64,000 bases of DNA from Paraburkholderia ribeironis. Lineage in GTDB: Bacteria; Pseudomonadota; Gammaproteobacteria; Burkholderiales; Burkholderiaceae. The notes beneath the pieces are model-generated. The model was given only the letters and a program-made list of their open reading frames with translations. It did no database searches and was not told the DNA's origin. The DNA lies in assembly GCF_900019265.1 (NCBI RefSeq), contig NZ_CYGX02000045.1:98327-162326 (forward strand). The letters are read 5' to 3'. Made by a program: the position numbers and the translations under genes. This document shows, in pieces, positions 43,015 to 51,638 of the stretch. Every line of letters starts with the position of its first letter. Position 1 is the stretch's first letter.

Positions 43015-44529
43015 ATGAGCAAAGTGACGGTGGTTGCAGGCGACGCGGATAGCGATGCGATCGATAAGCTGCTGCCGGATTATCCACCGCTCGTGCAGGT
43101 GATTCTCGCCGGTGGTTCGGGGACCCGCCTGTGGCCAGTGTCGCGCGAGCAGTTTCCGAAGCAGCTGATCGACGTGATAGGCAACCAGACCTTGCTTCAG
43201 GCGACGATGGGGCGCATGGCAGGTTTTAGCAGCGCATGGGACGTCGCCGCGGATCCCGTGATAGTTTGTGGCGCCGAACACTACTTCGCCACTTACGAAC
43301 AGGCGCGGGAAATCGGCGTCAATGCGCGCATCGTGGCGGAGCCGGCTCGCCGCGATACCGCGCCCGCTCTCACGCTCGCCGCGCTAGCCGCCTGTGCGGA
43401 TGGCCAGGACGCCATCCTGGTCGCGATGCCCGCCGACCATGTGATTGCGAATCTCGACGCGCTTCATCACGCAATCGACATTGCAGCCCATCATGCGCAG
43501 GCGGGTTCCATCGCCACGCTAGGCATTCCGCCCGATCGCGCCGACACCGGCTTCGGCTACATCCGCCTCGGCAGCGAGATAGGGAATGGCGCGCGCCACA
43601 TCGAGCGTTTCATCGAGAAGCCTGCGGCGGAACTCGCGGCTCAATATGTCGAGTCGGGCAATTACTGGTGGAACAGCGGGCTGGTGGTGGTTCGATCGTC
43701 CGTTTGGCTTTCAGCCGTCGAGCGGTTTCAACCGGAGATACACGCAGCTTGCATTCAGGCCTATCGTGGCGCAAAAAAATCCGATGAGTGCGTCGTTCCA
43801 GAAGCCGCTGAGTTTCTGCGCTCGCCATCCGATTCGATCGACTACGCGGTCATGGAGCAATTGGGCAAGCCCGACTCGCCTTTCGCCGGCGTAGTGGTGC
43901 CGCTCGAAGCGGGTTGGTCGGACCTCGGCTCGTGGGATGCGGTCTGGCAGGCAATGGAGAAGGATGAGTGCGGCAATGCATCGAATGGCCGCGTGCTGTT
44001 CGAAGGCGCGAGCGCAACGTATGCGCGCTCGGACGGCGGTCGACTGTTGGCCTGTGTCGGCACGCACAATCTGATCGTGATCGAGACCGATGATGCCGTG
44101 CTGGTTGCGGACCGCTCGCACGTGCAGGAGATCAGGAGCCTCGTGTCGCGTATCAAGCGGGACAAGTCGCCGGAAGCCGATGCACACAGAAAGGTGCGCC
44201 GTCCGTGGGGCTTTTATGACTCGATCGATCACGGTGACCGTTTTCAGGTCAAACGGATCGTCGTGATGCCGGGCGCGCGCCTGTCGCTGCAAATGCATCA
44301 CCACCGCGCCGAGCATTGGGTGGTCGTGAGCGGAACCGCGCTCGTCACGCGCGGGGATGAACAGTTTCTCCTCGGCGAAAACGAGTCGACCTACATCCCG
44401 ATAGGAATCCGCCACCGCCTGGAAAATCCCGGCCGCGTGCCGCTGCAGATCATCGAGGTTCAATCGGGAGCCTATCTTGGCGAAGACGACATCGTCAGGT
44501 TCGATGACAAGTATGGGCGTTGCGGCTGA
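43015..44529 (+). CDS. manC: Bifunctional mannose-1-phosphate guanylyltransferase/mannose-6-phosphate isomerase
   Basis: A 504-residue type II PMI/GMP enzyme supplying GDP-mannose. The nucleotidyltransferase has VILAGGSGTRLWPVSREQFP near residue 28, the FIEKP motif of GDP-mannose pyrophosphorylases, and NYWWNSGLVVVRSSVW. The C-terminal cupin isomerase has VKRIVVMPGARLSLQMHHHR, AEHWVVVSGTALVTRG and YIPIGIRHRLENPG. AAAAGGAG lies 7 bases before the ATG at 43015. The frame extends upstream for 70 codons without family sequence. GDP-mannose also leads to GDP-fucose and GDP-rhamnose, so it serves more than one sugar. It lies 41 bases before wcaJ. Confidence 0.93.
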   Translation: MSKVTVVAGDADSDAIDKLLPDYPPLVQVILAGGSGTRLWPVSREQFPKQLIDVIGNQTLLQATMGRMAGFSSAWDVAADPVIVCGAEHYFATYEQAREIGVNARIVAEPARRDTAPALTLAALAACADGQDAILVAMPADHVIANLDALHHAIDIAAHHAQAGSIATLGIPPDRADTGFGYIRLGSEIGNGARHIERFIEKPAAELAAQYVESGNYWWNSGLVVVRSSVWLSAVERFQPEIHAACIQAYRGAKKSDECVVPEAAEFLRSPSDSIDYAVMEQLGKPDSPFAGVVVPLEAGWSDLGSWDAVWQAMEKDECGNASNGRVLFEGASATYARSDGGRLLACVGTHNLIVIETDDAVLVADRSHVQEIRSLVSRIKRDKSPEADAHRKVRRPWGFYDSIDHGDRFQVKRIVVMPGARLSLQMHHHRAEHWVVVSGTALVTRGDEQFLLGENESTYIPIGIRHRLENPGRVPLQIIEVQSGAYLGEDDIVRFDDKYGRCG

Positions 44530-44570
44530 TTCAATCGTATCGAACGAATGCGTGCGCTCAGGGGGTTGCA

Positions 44571-45953
44571 ATGCGATTGATTACCGGTCTACTTGCAAGA
44601 TGTTTCGATGTGACGATGATCCTGGCAGGCGCACTCGTGGCTTCGCAGATTCGTTTCGATTCGGGTCCGCAACGCGGTTTCTATCTGGCGTTCGTGGCTT
44701 TTGCGGCAGCGTTTGCGCTTGCGGTGTTTCCCGCGCTCGGCGTGTATGCATCATGGCGCGGCCGCTCCAAGGGAGCGCTGGCGGGGCAAGTCGCGTTTGG
44801 CTGGCTGGTGGTGCAGGCCTGTGCGATGGCGTTGATGTTCTCGTTGCACCGGATCGACTTCGTTTCGCGTCTCTGGTTCGTGTATTGGACCGGCATGTCG
44901 GGCGCCGCGATGATCGCGGGCCGCCTGATCACGCACGCTCTGCTCGGCCGCGTTCGCCATGCCGGTTTGAATCTGCAGCAGGTCGCGGTGGCCGCCTGCG
45001 GCGATCATTGCGACGAAATCTTGCGGAAGATGGAGAAGTCGCCTGCCGCGGGCTTTCGTGCCAAAGCGCTGTATAACCTGCGCCCCAATAGCGCGATCTC
45101 GACGACCTCGCCGGTGCAGGTGTTCGGCGAGCACGCGGCATTTGCCCGTTACGTTCGCGAGCAGAGCATCGGCGAAGTCTGGCTGGCGTTGCCGCTCACC
45201 GAAGAGCGCGCGATTCTCAGGCTGGTCGACGAGTTTCGCAACGATCTGATCAATATACGGTTCATGCCCGATGTGCGCGCGCTTGCGCTCTTTGAGGGCA
45301 GCATGACGGAACTGCTAGGCGTGCCGACGATCAATCTGGCGGCCTCGCCAATACCGCCCAATGCGATGCTGCAGAAGGAACTGTTCGATCGTCTCTTCGC
45401 ACTGTGTACGCTGATCGCGATAGCGCCGATACTGCTCGCGTGCGCGATTGCCGTGAAACTCAGTTCGCGAGGACCGGTGTTCTTCAGGCAACTCCGCAAA
45501 GGCGCCGACGGCCGGGTCTTCACAATCTACAAGTTTCGCACCATGCGTCTGCACGAGCAGAAGCAAGGGGTGCTCGAACAGGCGACTCGCGATGATCCAC
45601 GCATCACTGCGGTGGGCGGATTCCTTCGACGCACGAGCCTCGATGAATTGCCACAGTTCTTTAACGTGCTGCGTGGCGACATGTCGGTGGTCGGCCCGCG
45701 TCCGCATGCGCTTGAACACGACGATCTCTATCAGAACATTGTCTCCGGCTATATTCAGCGCTACCGCATCAAGCCCGGCATTACTGGGTGGGCACAGATC
45801 AACGGCTTTCGCGGCGAAACCGATCGCATCGAAAAGATGGAGGGCCGCGTAGCGCACGATCTGTATTACCTGCGGAACTGGTCATTCGGACTGGACGTGA
45901 AAATCATTGTCGCGACTGTATTCAAGGGGCTTCATCATCCTAATGCCTACTGA
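44571..45953 (+). CDS. wcaJ: WcaJ-type undecaprenyl-phosphate glucose phosphotransferase
   Basis: A 460-residue polyprenyl-phosphate hexose-1-phosphate transferase that starts repeat-unit synthesis on undecaprenyl phosphate. About four helices occur in residues 1-130, a CoA-binding-like domain in 140-260, and the catalytic PF02397 domain in about 275-460: KELFDRLFALCTLIAIAPIL, RGPVFFRQLRKGADGRVFTI, YKFRTMRLHEQ, LRRTSLDELPQFFNVLRGDM and SVVGPRPHALEHDD. The start at 44571 has AGGGGG 5 bases upstream. Gene order manC-wcaJ matches bceA-bceB of Burkholderia cepacian loci. It ends the run; a 13-bp repeat array follows. Confidence 0.92.
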   Translation: MRLITGLLARCFDVTMILAGALVASQIRFDSGPQRGFYLAFVAFAAAFALAVFPALGVYASWRGRSKGALAGQVAFGWLVVQACAMALMFSLHRIDFVSRLWFVYWTGMSGAAMIAGRLITHALLGRVRHAGLNLQQVAVAACGDHCDEILRKMEKSPAAGFRAKALYNLRPNSAISTTSPVQVFGEHAAFARYVREQSIGEVWLALPLTEERAILRLVDEFRNDLINIRFMPDVRALALFEGSMTELLGVPTINLAASPIPPNAMLQKELFDRLFALCTLIAIAPILLACAIAVKLSSRGPVFFRQLRKGADGRVFTIYKFRTMRLHEQKQGVLEQATRDDPRITAVGGFLRRTSLDELPQFFNVLRGDMSVVGPRPHALEHDDLYQNIVSGYIQRYRIKPGITGWAQINGFRGETDRIEKMEGRVAHDLYYLRNWSFGLDVKIIVATVFKGLHHPNAY

Positions 45954-46265
45954 GGTTGGGTCGAGACTCCAGTCATACGGTGCAACGACGTGAAGGTCAG
46001 CTAGGCCACAGACGAGCCCTGCTTTTCGGATCTAGACTGGGAACGGCTGCGAGCCGCGTTTTGAGCAGGTATGTCGACGAGGAACACGGCGTTGTTCATT
46101 TAGCGGACAATAGCGGCGGGCAATAACAGCGGGCAATAACAGCGGGCAATAACAGCGGGCAATAACAGCGGGCAATAACAGCGGGCAATAACAGCGGGCG
46201 ATAACGCTGACGCAAAGAGCCCGGATCGCGCGGTCGGCGATTCAGAACCCCTACGGAGACAGCAC
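45954..46265. other. Intergenic region with a 13-bp tandem array
   Basis: It holds the 46115-46205 array and, at its right end, CGGAGACAGCAC before the GTG of the next small gene. Nothing else is recognisable. Confidence 0.5.
46115..46205. repeat. 13-bp tandem repeat, 7 copies of AGCGGGCAATAAC
   Basis: Five copies are perfect; the first and last each differ by one base. A shorter related string (AGCGGACAAT) precedes it. The array lies downstream of the exopolysaccharide genes and 60 bases before a small hypothetical gene. Perfect repeats suggest variable copy number. Confidence 0.95.
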
Positions 46266-46589
46266 GTGAGCGAACGGTTGTGGTGCGTCCATATCGAAGG
46301 GCTGAATGACTTCATCGCCACCGATTCTCACGAGTCGGCAGAGCAGGAGGCGTTGGCCATCAACGCGTATATCGACCGGGCCGAGAAAGGGCCGCGCGCA
46401 GCGATCCTGCGAGCGGTGGCGATCGAATGGCCGTTTGCGCCAGCGGCTCATGCGCGCGCACTCGAGGACGACCGGCACGACTTGCAGCGCATGGCGCACA
46501 GGCAGGCATCCGCGAATCCGCACGGCAGCGTGCTGTCGAATATCGCGCGACGGGTGAAGGGACTGATGTCGGTGGCGCGCGGCAAGTGA
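46266..46589 (+). CDS. Small hypothetical protein
   Basis: 107 residues with a GTG start preceded by GGAGACAGCAC. It begins MSERLWCVHIEGLNDFIATD, followed by SAEQEALAINAYIDRAEK and a basic C-terminal half (RRVKGLMSVARGK). There is no signal peptide or membrane segment. The composition is typical of a real Burkholderiaceae gene, but I cannot place it in a named family. It stands alone between the repeat array and another small gene. Confidence 0.65.
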   Translation: MSERLWCVHIEGLNDFIATDSHESAEQEALAINAYIDRAEKGPRAAILRAVAIEWPFAPAAHARALEDDRHDLQRMAHRQASANPHGSVLSNIARRVKGLMSVARGK

Positions 46590-46728
46590 CGATCCGCAGT
46601 GCCCGCGCGTCGGGCAGCCGCCGCCGCAATCTGTAACGCGGTAATTTTACGCAACACAACCGTAGTCTGAATGTCGGGCTATCCATCTACGATATCGGCA
46701 CGTCCTCTATTCATTGACGAGGTGGCCG

Positions 46729-46938
46729 ATGCTGACCCATCACGAAGTTGCAACCCTGCTGCGTCTCAGGGACGCCGAACGGCGTTTGCAAGAAGTCGAT
46801 TCTGAAGTGCTTGCGCTGAGTCGCTATGAGCTGGTCGAAATTGCCTGGCGCGACGACGGCGATATCTCGACACTCAAGCTGACCGGCCGCGGTCGCGAGC
46901 TCGCGCGGCGTTTGAGCGGAGAGCGCGACCACGCCTGA
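46729..46938 (+). CDS. Small hypothetical protein, possible winged-helix-like
   Basis: Sixty-nine residues, start supported by GAGG 6 bases ahead of the ATG; a TTG five codons earlier is an alternative. Sequence: MLTHHEVATLLRLRDAERRL, then LSRYELVEIAWRDDGDISTL and LTGRGRELARRLSG. The final LTxxGRELA motif is like the beta-hairpin and last helix of MarR- and PadR-type winged-helix proteins, so a small DNA-binding role is possible. This is only a resemblance. It lies 74 bases upstream of the dehalogenase-like gene. Confidence 0.6.
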   Translation: MLTHHEVATLLRLRDAERRLQEVDSEVLALSRYELVEIAWRDDGDISTLKLTGRGRELARRLSGERDHA

Positions 46939-47012
46939 GTGGGTCGCGTGAACCTGTGTGCTGCGCTGCTTGCGTAGCGTCTGAGAGTCCGCAATCCGGA
47001 GAGGCAACTCGT

Positions 47013-47744
47013 ATGCAACTGACCGACTTCAATACGCTCACCTTCGACTGCTATGGCACGTTGATCGACTGGGAGACAGGCATCTTCGAAGGCTTGCGGC
47101 CGCTTCTCGAGCGCGTCGAGTCGCCGCTCACGCGCGACCAGGTGCTCGAAGCGCATGCGCGGCATGAGTCGTCGCAGCAGAGGTACACGCCGGGGCGGCG
47201 TTATCAGGAACTGCTGCCGATCGTCTACAAGCGGCTCGCGGAAGAATGGCGGGTGTCGTACACGCTCGCTGACTGTCTTGCGTATGGCAAGTCCATCCGC
47301 AACTGGCCCGCGTTCGACGATTCGGCAGCGGCATTGCGCTACCTGAAGCAGTATTACAAGCTGGTGATTCTGTCGAATGTCGATAACGAAAGCTTCGCAT
47401 ATAGCAACGCGAAACTGCAGGTCGAATTCGACGCGATCATCACCGCCGAAGACGTCGGCTCGTACAAGCCGTCGCCGCGCAATTTCGAGTACATGCTGGA
47501 AAAGCTCGGCGCACGGGGTATCGGCAAGGAAAACATTTTGCACACGGCGGAGAGCCTGTTCCACGATCACCAACCCGCCAACGAATTCGGTCTGGCGTCG
47601 TGCTGGATCTATCGACGGCATGCGAAGCAGGGCTTCGGCGCGACGATGAATCCGGGCTCGCCGCCGAAGATCGACTTTCGCTTCAACAGCATGGCCGATC
47701 TCGTGAAAGCGCATCAGGCCGCGTTACAGCAGACGCAGCGTTAA
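47013..47744 (+). CDS. Haloacid dehalogenase type II-like hydrolase
   Basis: A 243-residue HAD-superfamily enzyme. Motif I is TFDCYGTLIDWE with the nucleophilic Asp near residue 10, motif II is LVILSNVDNESF and motifs III/IV are in ADDVGSYKPSPRNF-like sequence (AEDVGSYKPSPRNF), followed by a HTAESLFHDHQPANEFGL segment. Type II members hydrolyse L-2-haloacids or small phosphate esters; which one cannot be settled here. GGAGAGG precedes the ATG at 47013. It converges with the lacI-type gene, with a heptamer repeat array between the stops. Confidence 0.85.
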   Translation: MQLTDFNTLTFDCYGTLIDWETGIFEGLRPLLERVESPLTRDQVLEAHARHESSQQRYTPGRRYQELLPIVYKRLAEEWRVSYTLADCLAYGKSIRNWPAFDDSAAALRYLKQYYKLVILSNVDNESFAYSNAKLQVEFDAIITAEDVGSYKPSPRNFEYMLEKLGARGIGKENILHTAESLFHDHQPANEFGLASCWIYRRHAKQGFGATMNPGSPPKIDFRFNSMADLVKAHQAALQQTQR

Positions 47745-47828
47745 ACGACCGCTGCCGCGTGCGGGTATGAACGTGACGCTTCGTGCAGATTGCGCTCGAT
47801 GAGTGATGCGGTCGGGTTCACTCACTGC

Positions 47829-47877
47829 GCTCAGGGCTCAGGGCTCAGGGCTCAGGGCTCAGGGCTCAGCGCTCACC
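47829..47877. repeat. Heptanucleotide tandem repeat, GCTCAGG, 5 perfect and 2 degenerate copies
   Basis: Seven units in a row, the last two reading GCTCAGC and GCTCACC. The array ends three bases from the stop codon of the lacI-type gene and lies between converging genes. Confidence 0.93.
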
Positions 47878-47880
47878 GCA

Positions 47881-48897
47881 TCACCGCGCTCGCCGTCGTC
47901 CCGTCGATGCGCGCACCACCAGTTCAGGCGGCGGCGCGAGCACCATCGACGGCTGCTGTTCAGGCGTCTGGATCAACCTGATCAGACTGTCGATCGACAA
48001 CTGCGCGATCGCCGCCGTCTGGATCGCGACCGTGGTGAGGGCAGGGTGCACCTGATGCGCGAGTTGAATGTCGGTGATGCCGATCACCGACACGTCGTCC
48101 GGCACCGCGCGGCCGAGCGTGATCAACGCCTGCGCCGCGCCGATCGCGAGCAGGTCGTTGGTCGCGAAGATCGCGCTCAGATGCGGCCGGTTCGCCATCA
48201 GTTGCATGCAGGCCGCGTAGCCGGCGTCGATCGAGTCGCGGATCTGCAGCACCGCGGCAGTATCCGTTTCGATGCCCGCCGCGTGCATGGCCGCGCGAAA
48301 TCCGTTTGAGCGCGCATCCTGCAAGCCGCCGCAACCATCGCCAATCAACAGGCCAATGTCACGATGGCCGAGTTCGAGCAGATGCCGCGCGGCCAACTCA
48401 CCCGCGTGCGCGAAATCCACCGCGATGCAGGGCAGTGCGGGCGGCGATTCCGGGTGCTCCCACATCGCCAGCAGGATCGGCGCGCTGTGCGTGGCCGATG
48501 CGCACAGATCGTTGATCGTGATGTCGGTGTTCATCACGAGCACGCCATCAGCCAGTGTGCCCGCGATCTGGTTCAGATACGCACGGCCGATCTCGGCATC
48601 ATCGTCAGTATTGCAAACCATCAGGAAGTGGCCGGTCTTGCGCGCGGCGCGCTCGGCGGCCAGCACGAACTCGGGATAGAACGGGTTCGAGATGTTCGAC
48701 AGCATCAATGCGAGCGTCGACGACCGGCCCTCGGCTAGTGCGCGGGCGTTCAGATTGGGCCGGTAGCCAAGTTCGGCAATCGCCTTCAACACACGTTCGG
48801 CCGTTTCCGGGCGAACCTTCTCGCGATTGCGCAGCACGTTGGAAACAGTGGCGGCGGTAACGTGCGCGCGCTTCGCCACTTCGGACAGCGTGACCAT
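47881..48897 (-). CDS. LacI-family regulator of the galactan locus
   Basis: A 338-residue repressor. The N-terminal HTH and hinge read VTLSEVAKRAHVTAATVSNV, LRNREKVRPETAERVLKAIA and ELGYRPNLNARAL, and the effector domain is of the sugar-binding periplasmic-protein fold (LALMLSNISNPFYPEFVLAA; IFATNDLLAIGAAQALITLG). It is divergent from the ABC/glycosidase genes, with 204 bases between. Two near-identical LacI-type palindromes lie in that gap close to the transporter gene, which makes this protein the likely repressor. The inducer is probably galactose or a galacto-oligosaccharide. Confidence 0.9.
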   Translation of the reverse strand: MVTLSEVAKRAHVTAATVSNVLRNREKVRPETAERVLKAIAELGYRPNLNARALAEGRSSTLALMLSNISNPFYPEFVLAAERAARKTGHFLMVCNTDDDAEIGRAYLNQIAGTLADGVLVMNTDITINDLCASATHSAPILLAMWEHPESPPALPCIAVDFAHAGELAARHLLELGHRDIGLLIGDGCGGLQDARSNGFRAAMHAAGIETDTAAVLQIRDSIDAGYAACMQLMANRPHLSAIFATNDLLAIGAAQALITLGRAVPDDVSVIGITDIQLAHQVHPALTTVAIQTAAIAQLSIDSLIRLIQTPEQQPSMVLAPPPELVVRASTGRRRAR

Positions 48898-49016
48898 GTT
48901 CGATTTATCCCATATTTAGGGAATGTGATTCAGATGTTGCAAGCGACTCGCGACATTGATAACTTTCTGCAAAACACAGCGGAGACACCCATCATGACTT
49001 TTCCCGTCGAACTCGA

Positions 49017-49032
49017 ATTTAAGCGATTAAAT
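49017..49032. promoter_or_regulatory. LacI-type operator-like palindrome O1
   Basis: ATTTAAGCGATTAAAT: six-base arms ATTTAA/TTAAAT around a CG-containing centre, the layout of LacI-family operators. It matches O2 at 15 of 16 positions and lies 55 bases upstream of it. Confidence 0.7.
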
Positions 49033-49071
49033 GCCTGCCGCACAAGGGCCGGCCAGTTCTTTTTCAGAAAA

Positions 49072-49087
49072 ATTTAAGCGGTTAAAT
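49072..49087. promoter_or_regulatory. LacI-type operator-like palindrome O2
   Basis: ATTTAAGCGGTTAAAT, ending 14 bases before the ATG of the ATPase gene and just ahead of its GGAGACAG ribosome-binding site. Together with O1 it could allow looping or cooperative repression. Confidence 0.7.
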
Positions 49088-49101
49088 CCGACGGAGACAG
49101 C

Positions 49102-50253
49102 ATGGCGACAATTCGTCTGACGGACGTGCAGAAGTCATATGGCGATCATCCGCCGGTGATCCGGCGCGTCAATCTCGAGATCGCGCAGCATGAGTTCTGC
49201 GTGTTTCTGGGCCCCTCGGGTTGTGGCAAGTCGACGTTGCTGCGCATGATCGCCGGTCTCGAAGACCTGAGCGAAGGCGAGCTGCATATCGGCGGGCGGC
49301 TCGTGAACGACGTGCCCGCCGCCGCTCGCGGCGTGGCGATGGTGTTTCAGAGCTACGCGTTGTTCCCGCACATGACCGTGTTCGACAACATGGCGTTCGG
49401 ACTGAAGCTCGCCAAAACGCCCAAAGATGAAATCGACCGCAAGGTGCGCGAAGCCGCGCGCATTCTGCAACTGGACAGTCTGCTGGAGCGCCATCCGAAA
49501 GCGCTGTCGGGTGGGCAGCGTCAGCGTGTCGCAATCGGCCGGGCCATCGTGCGCGAGCCGGGCGTGTTCCTGTTCGACGAACCGCTGTCGAATCTCGACG
49601 CCGCGCTGCGCGGCCAGACCCGTGTCGAAATCGCGCGGCTGCATCGGCGTTTTGCTGACGCGAGCGTGGTCTACGTCACCCACGATCAGGTCGAAGCGAT
49701 GACGCTCGCGGATCGCATCGTGCTGCTGCACGCCGGCGCGGATGCCGAGCGTCACGGCAGCATCGCGCAAAGCGGTGCGCCGCTCGAGCTGTATCACCAT
49801 CCGAAGTCGCGCTTCGTCGCGGGCTTCATCGGCTCGCCGCGCATGAACTTCATCGACGCGACGGTCGATTCGATCGAGCCGGGCCGTGTGACGGTGGCGC
49901 TTGCGGCAAGTGGTGAGACAAGTGTTGAAAAGCTGGTCGCGCAGGTCGACGGCCAGCGTCTGCAGCGCGGCCAACCGGTCACGCTCGGCGTGCGCCCGGA
50001 ACATTTGCGACTCGACGGCGACGGTCAGTTCATCCAGTGCGTGACCGTGCTGTCGGAACGGCTCGGCGAGCACAGCTATGTTCACGCGGACCACGCGAGT
50101 GGCACGCTGATCGCGAAGGCGCCCGGCGATACGCCGATCGGCTCGGGCGAGCGCATCCGCATTCACGTTCCGCCTGGCGCGTGCCATCTGTTCGACGCGC
50201 AAGGGATTGCATTGCGGCGTAGCACGTTCGAGCCCGAACGCGTCGCCGCCTGA
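49102..50253 (+). CDS. Sugar ABC transporter ATPase (MalK/UgpC type)
   Basis: A 383-residue ATPase that powers import through the two permeases encoded downstream. Walker A is GPSGCGKS near residue 38, the Q-loop is FQSYALFPHMT, the signature is LSGGQRQRVAIGRAIV, Walker B is VFLFDEPLSNLD and the switch His is in VTHDQVEAM. The C-terminal third (about 240-383) is the MalK-type TOBE/regulatory region (GVRPEHLRL), the usual site of inducer exclusion. The start has GGAGACAGC upstream. It leads the galactan operon, which is unusual since many such ATPases come last or are shared. Confidence 0.93.
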   Translation: MATIRLTDVQKSYGDHPPVIRRVNLEIAQHEFCVFLGPSGCGKSTLLRMIAGLEDLSEGELHIGGRLVNDVPAAARGVAMVFQSYALFPHMTVFDNMAFGLKLAKTPKDEIDRKVREAARILQLDSLLERHPKALSGGQRQRVAIGRAIVREPGVFLFDEPLSNLDAALRGQTRVEIARLHRRFADASVVYVTHDQVEAMTLADRIVLLHAGADAERHGSIAQSGAPLELYHHPKSRFVAGFIGSPRMNFIDATVDSIEPGRVTVALAASGETSVEKLVAQVDGQRLQRGQPVTLGVRPEHLRLDGDGQFIQCVTVLSERLGEHSYVHADHASGTLIAKAPGDTPIGSGERIRIHVPPGACHLFDAQGIALRRSTFEPERVAA

Positions 50254-50255
50254 AT

Positions 50256-50295
50256 GATCGACCCGTCCGGCGAATCGGATATCGCCGGGTCGATC
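50256..50295 (+). terminator. Intra-operon hairpin after the ATPase gene
   Basis: GATCGACCC at 50256-50264 pairs with GGGTCGATC at 50287-50295, with an inner GGCGA/TCGCC stem. It has no T-run. It probably trims or protects mRNA between the ATPase and binding-protein genes. Confidence 0.5.
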
Positions 50296-50376
50296 GGGCC
50301 GAATTCCGCCATAGAGCGGGTTACTTCGCTGGCAGCCGTGCGCTGCCGGTCAACAAGGTAGTCAAGGAGACACAAG

Positions 50377-51630
50377 ATGATTGCTCTTCGCCTTCGCCGT
50401 CTTGCCCAGGTGTCGATTGCAGTTGCGCTGGTGGCTGGCACATTCGCCAGCGTCAGCGCCGACGCTGCCACGCTCAACGTCAACGTGTCGGCGCGCGGCA
50501 ATCAGCGCTCGACCTGGCAGGATGCGTTCGACAAGTTCAAGAAAGCCAATCCCGACGTCGATCTCAAGGTGACCTACATCACCGAGGAGGCGTACAAGGT
50601 GCAGATGGGCGGCTGGCTCGCCACCGATCCGCCGGATGTCGTGTCGTGGCACGACGGCGAACGCATGGCCTACTACGCGCAGCGCGGCCTGCTCGAAGAC
50701 CTGTCGTCGGACTGGAGCAAGAACGGCTGGTCGCAGCAGTATGCTTCGGTCAAGGAAGCATCGACGTATAAGGGCAAGCAGTACGCGGCGCCGCTCGGCT
50801 ATGATGCATATGGTTTTTTCTATCGCAAGGATCTGTTCGAGAAGGCGGGCATCAAGAGCGAGCCGAAAACCTGGGATGAATTTCTCGAAGCCAACAAAAA
50901 GCTGAAGGCGATCGGCGTGGCGCCGATCGCAGTGGCCGCTCGCGATAGCTGGACACTCGCCGCGTGGTTCGACTACCTGAATCTGCGCATCAACGGCAAC
51001 GCGTTCCATCAGAAGCTGATGGCGGGCGAAGTGCCGTACACCGATCCGCGGGTGAAGAAGGTCTACACGACGTGGAAGACGCTGCTCGACAATCACGACT
51101 ACATCGACAACGCGCTGTCCTACGATCTCGATTCGATCGCACCGTTCCTCGTGAACGGCAAGGCGGCGATGATGCTGATGGGCACGTTCTTCTCGGCGAG
51201 CATCCCGCCTTCGCTGAAGGATCAGATCGGCTTCTTCCGTTTCCCGGTGGTCGACGCCAACGTGCCGATGGCCGAGGACGGTCCCGTCAACGTGCTGCTG
51301 ATTCCGGCGAAGGCGAAGAACAAGGCTGATGCCCGCAAGCTGCTGGCCTTCATGGAACAGCCGCAGATCAACGCCGACCTTGCGAAGGGCTGGGGCCAGC
51401 TGCCGTCGAACAGCCAGGCGGCCGAGCCTGACGACGCGATTTCGAAGGTCGGCTTCCAGACGCTCGCGAATACCAAGGGCGGCATCGCGCAGTTCTACGA
51501 CCGCGACATGCAGAAGGAAATGGCCGATGAAGGCATGAAGGCCATGCAGCAGTTCTACAGCGATCCGTCGCAACTCGACACCGTGCTCGCCCACCTCGAA
51601 GCGACGCGCAAGCGCATCTACCAGAAGTAA
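50377..51630 (+). CDS. Periplasmic sugar-binding protein of the galactan importer
   Basis: A 417-residue family 1 solute-binding protein. Signal peptide: RRLAQVSIAVALVAGTFASV, cleaved after SADA, so periplasmic. Fold marks are FDKFKKANPDVDLKVTYITE, WLATDPPDVVSWHDGERMAY, YAAPLGYDAYGFFYRKDLFE, KAGIKSEPKTWDEFLEANKK and VNGKAAMMLMGTFFSASIPP. It delivers an oligosaccharide, inferred to be beta-1,4-galacto-oligosaccharide from the GH42 and GH53 neighbours. AAGGAG precedes the ATG. Hairpins before and after it suggest its message is kept at a higher level than those of the membrane parts. Confidence 0.92.
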   Translation: MIALRLRRLAQVSIAVALVAGTFASVSADAATLNVNVSARGNQRSTWQDAFDKFKKANPDVDLKVTYITEEAYKVQMGGWLATDPPDVVSWHDGERMAYYAQRGLLEDLSSDWSKNGWSQQYASVKEASTYKGKQYAAPLGYDAYGFFYRKDLFEKAGIKSEPKTWDEFLEANKKLKAIGVAPIAVAARDSWTLAAWFDYLNLRINGNAFHQKLMAGEVPYTDPRVKKVYTTWKTLLDNHDYIDNALSYDLDSIAPFLVNGKAAMMLMGTFFSASIPPSLKDQIGFFRFPVVDANVPMAEDGPVNVLLIPAKAKNKADARKLLAFMEQPQINADLAKGWGQLPSNSQAAEPDDAISKVGFQTLANTKGGIAQFYDRDMQKEMADEGMKAMQQFYSDPSQLDTVLAHLEATRKRIYQK

Positions 51631-51638
51631 GTCTCGCG

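Noticed and set aside
46115..46205. Regular repeat considered as a CRISPR array
   Set aside because: Units are contiguous 13-mers with no spacers, and no cas genes are near.
49135..50202. Leftward frame of 355 codons over the ABC ATPase gene
   Set aside because: The ATPase motifs on the sense strand are complete; the antisense product is Arg/His-rich without domains.
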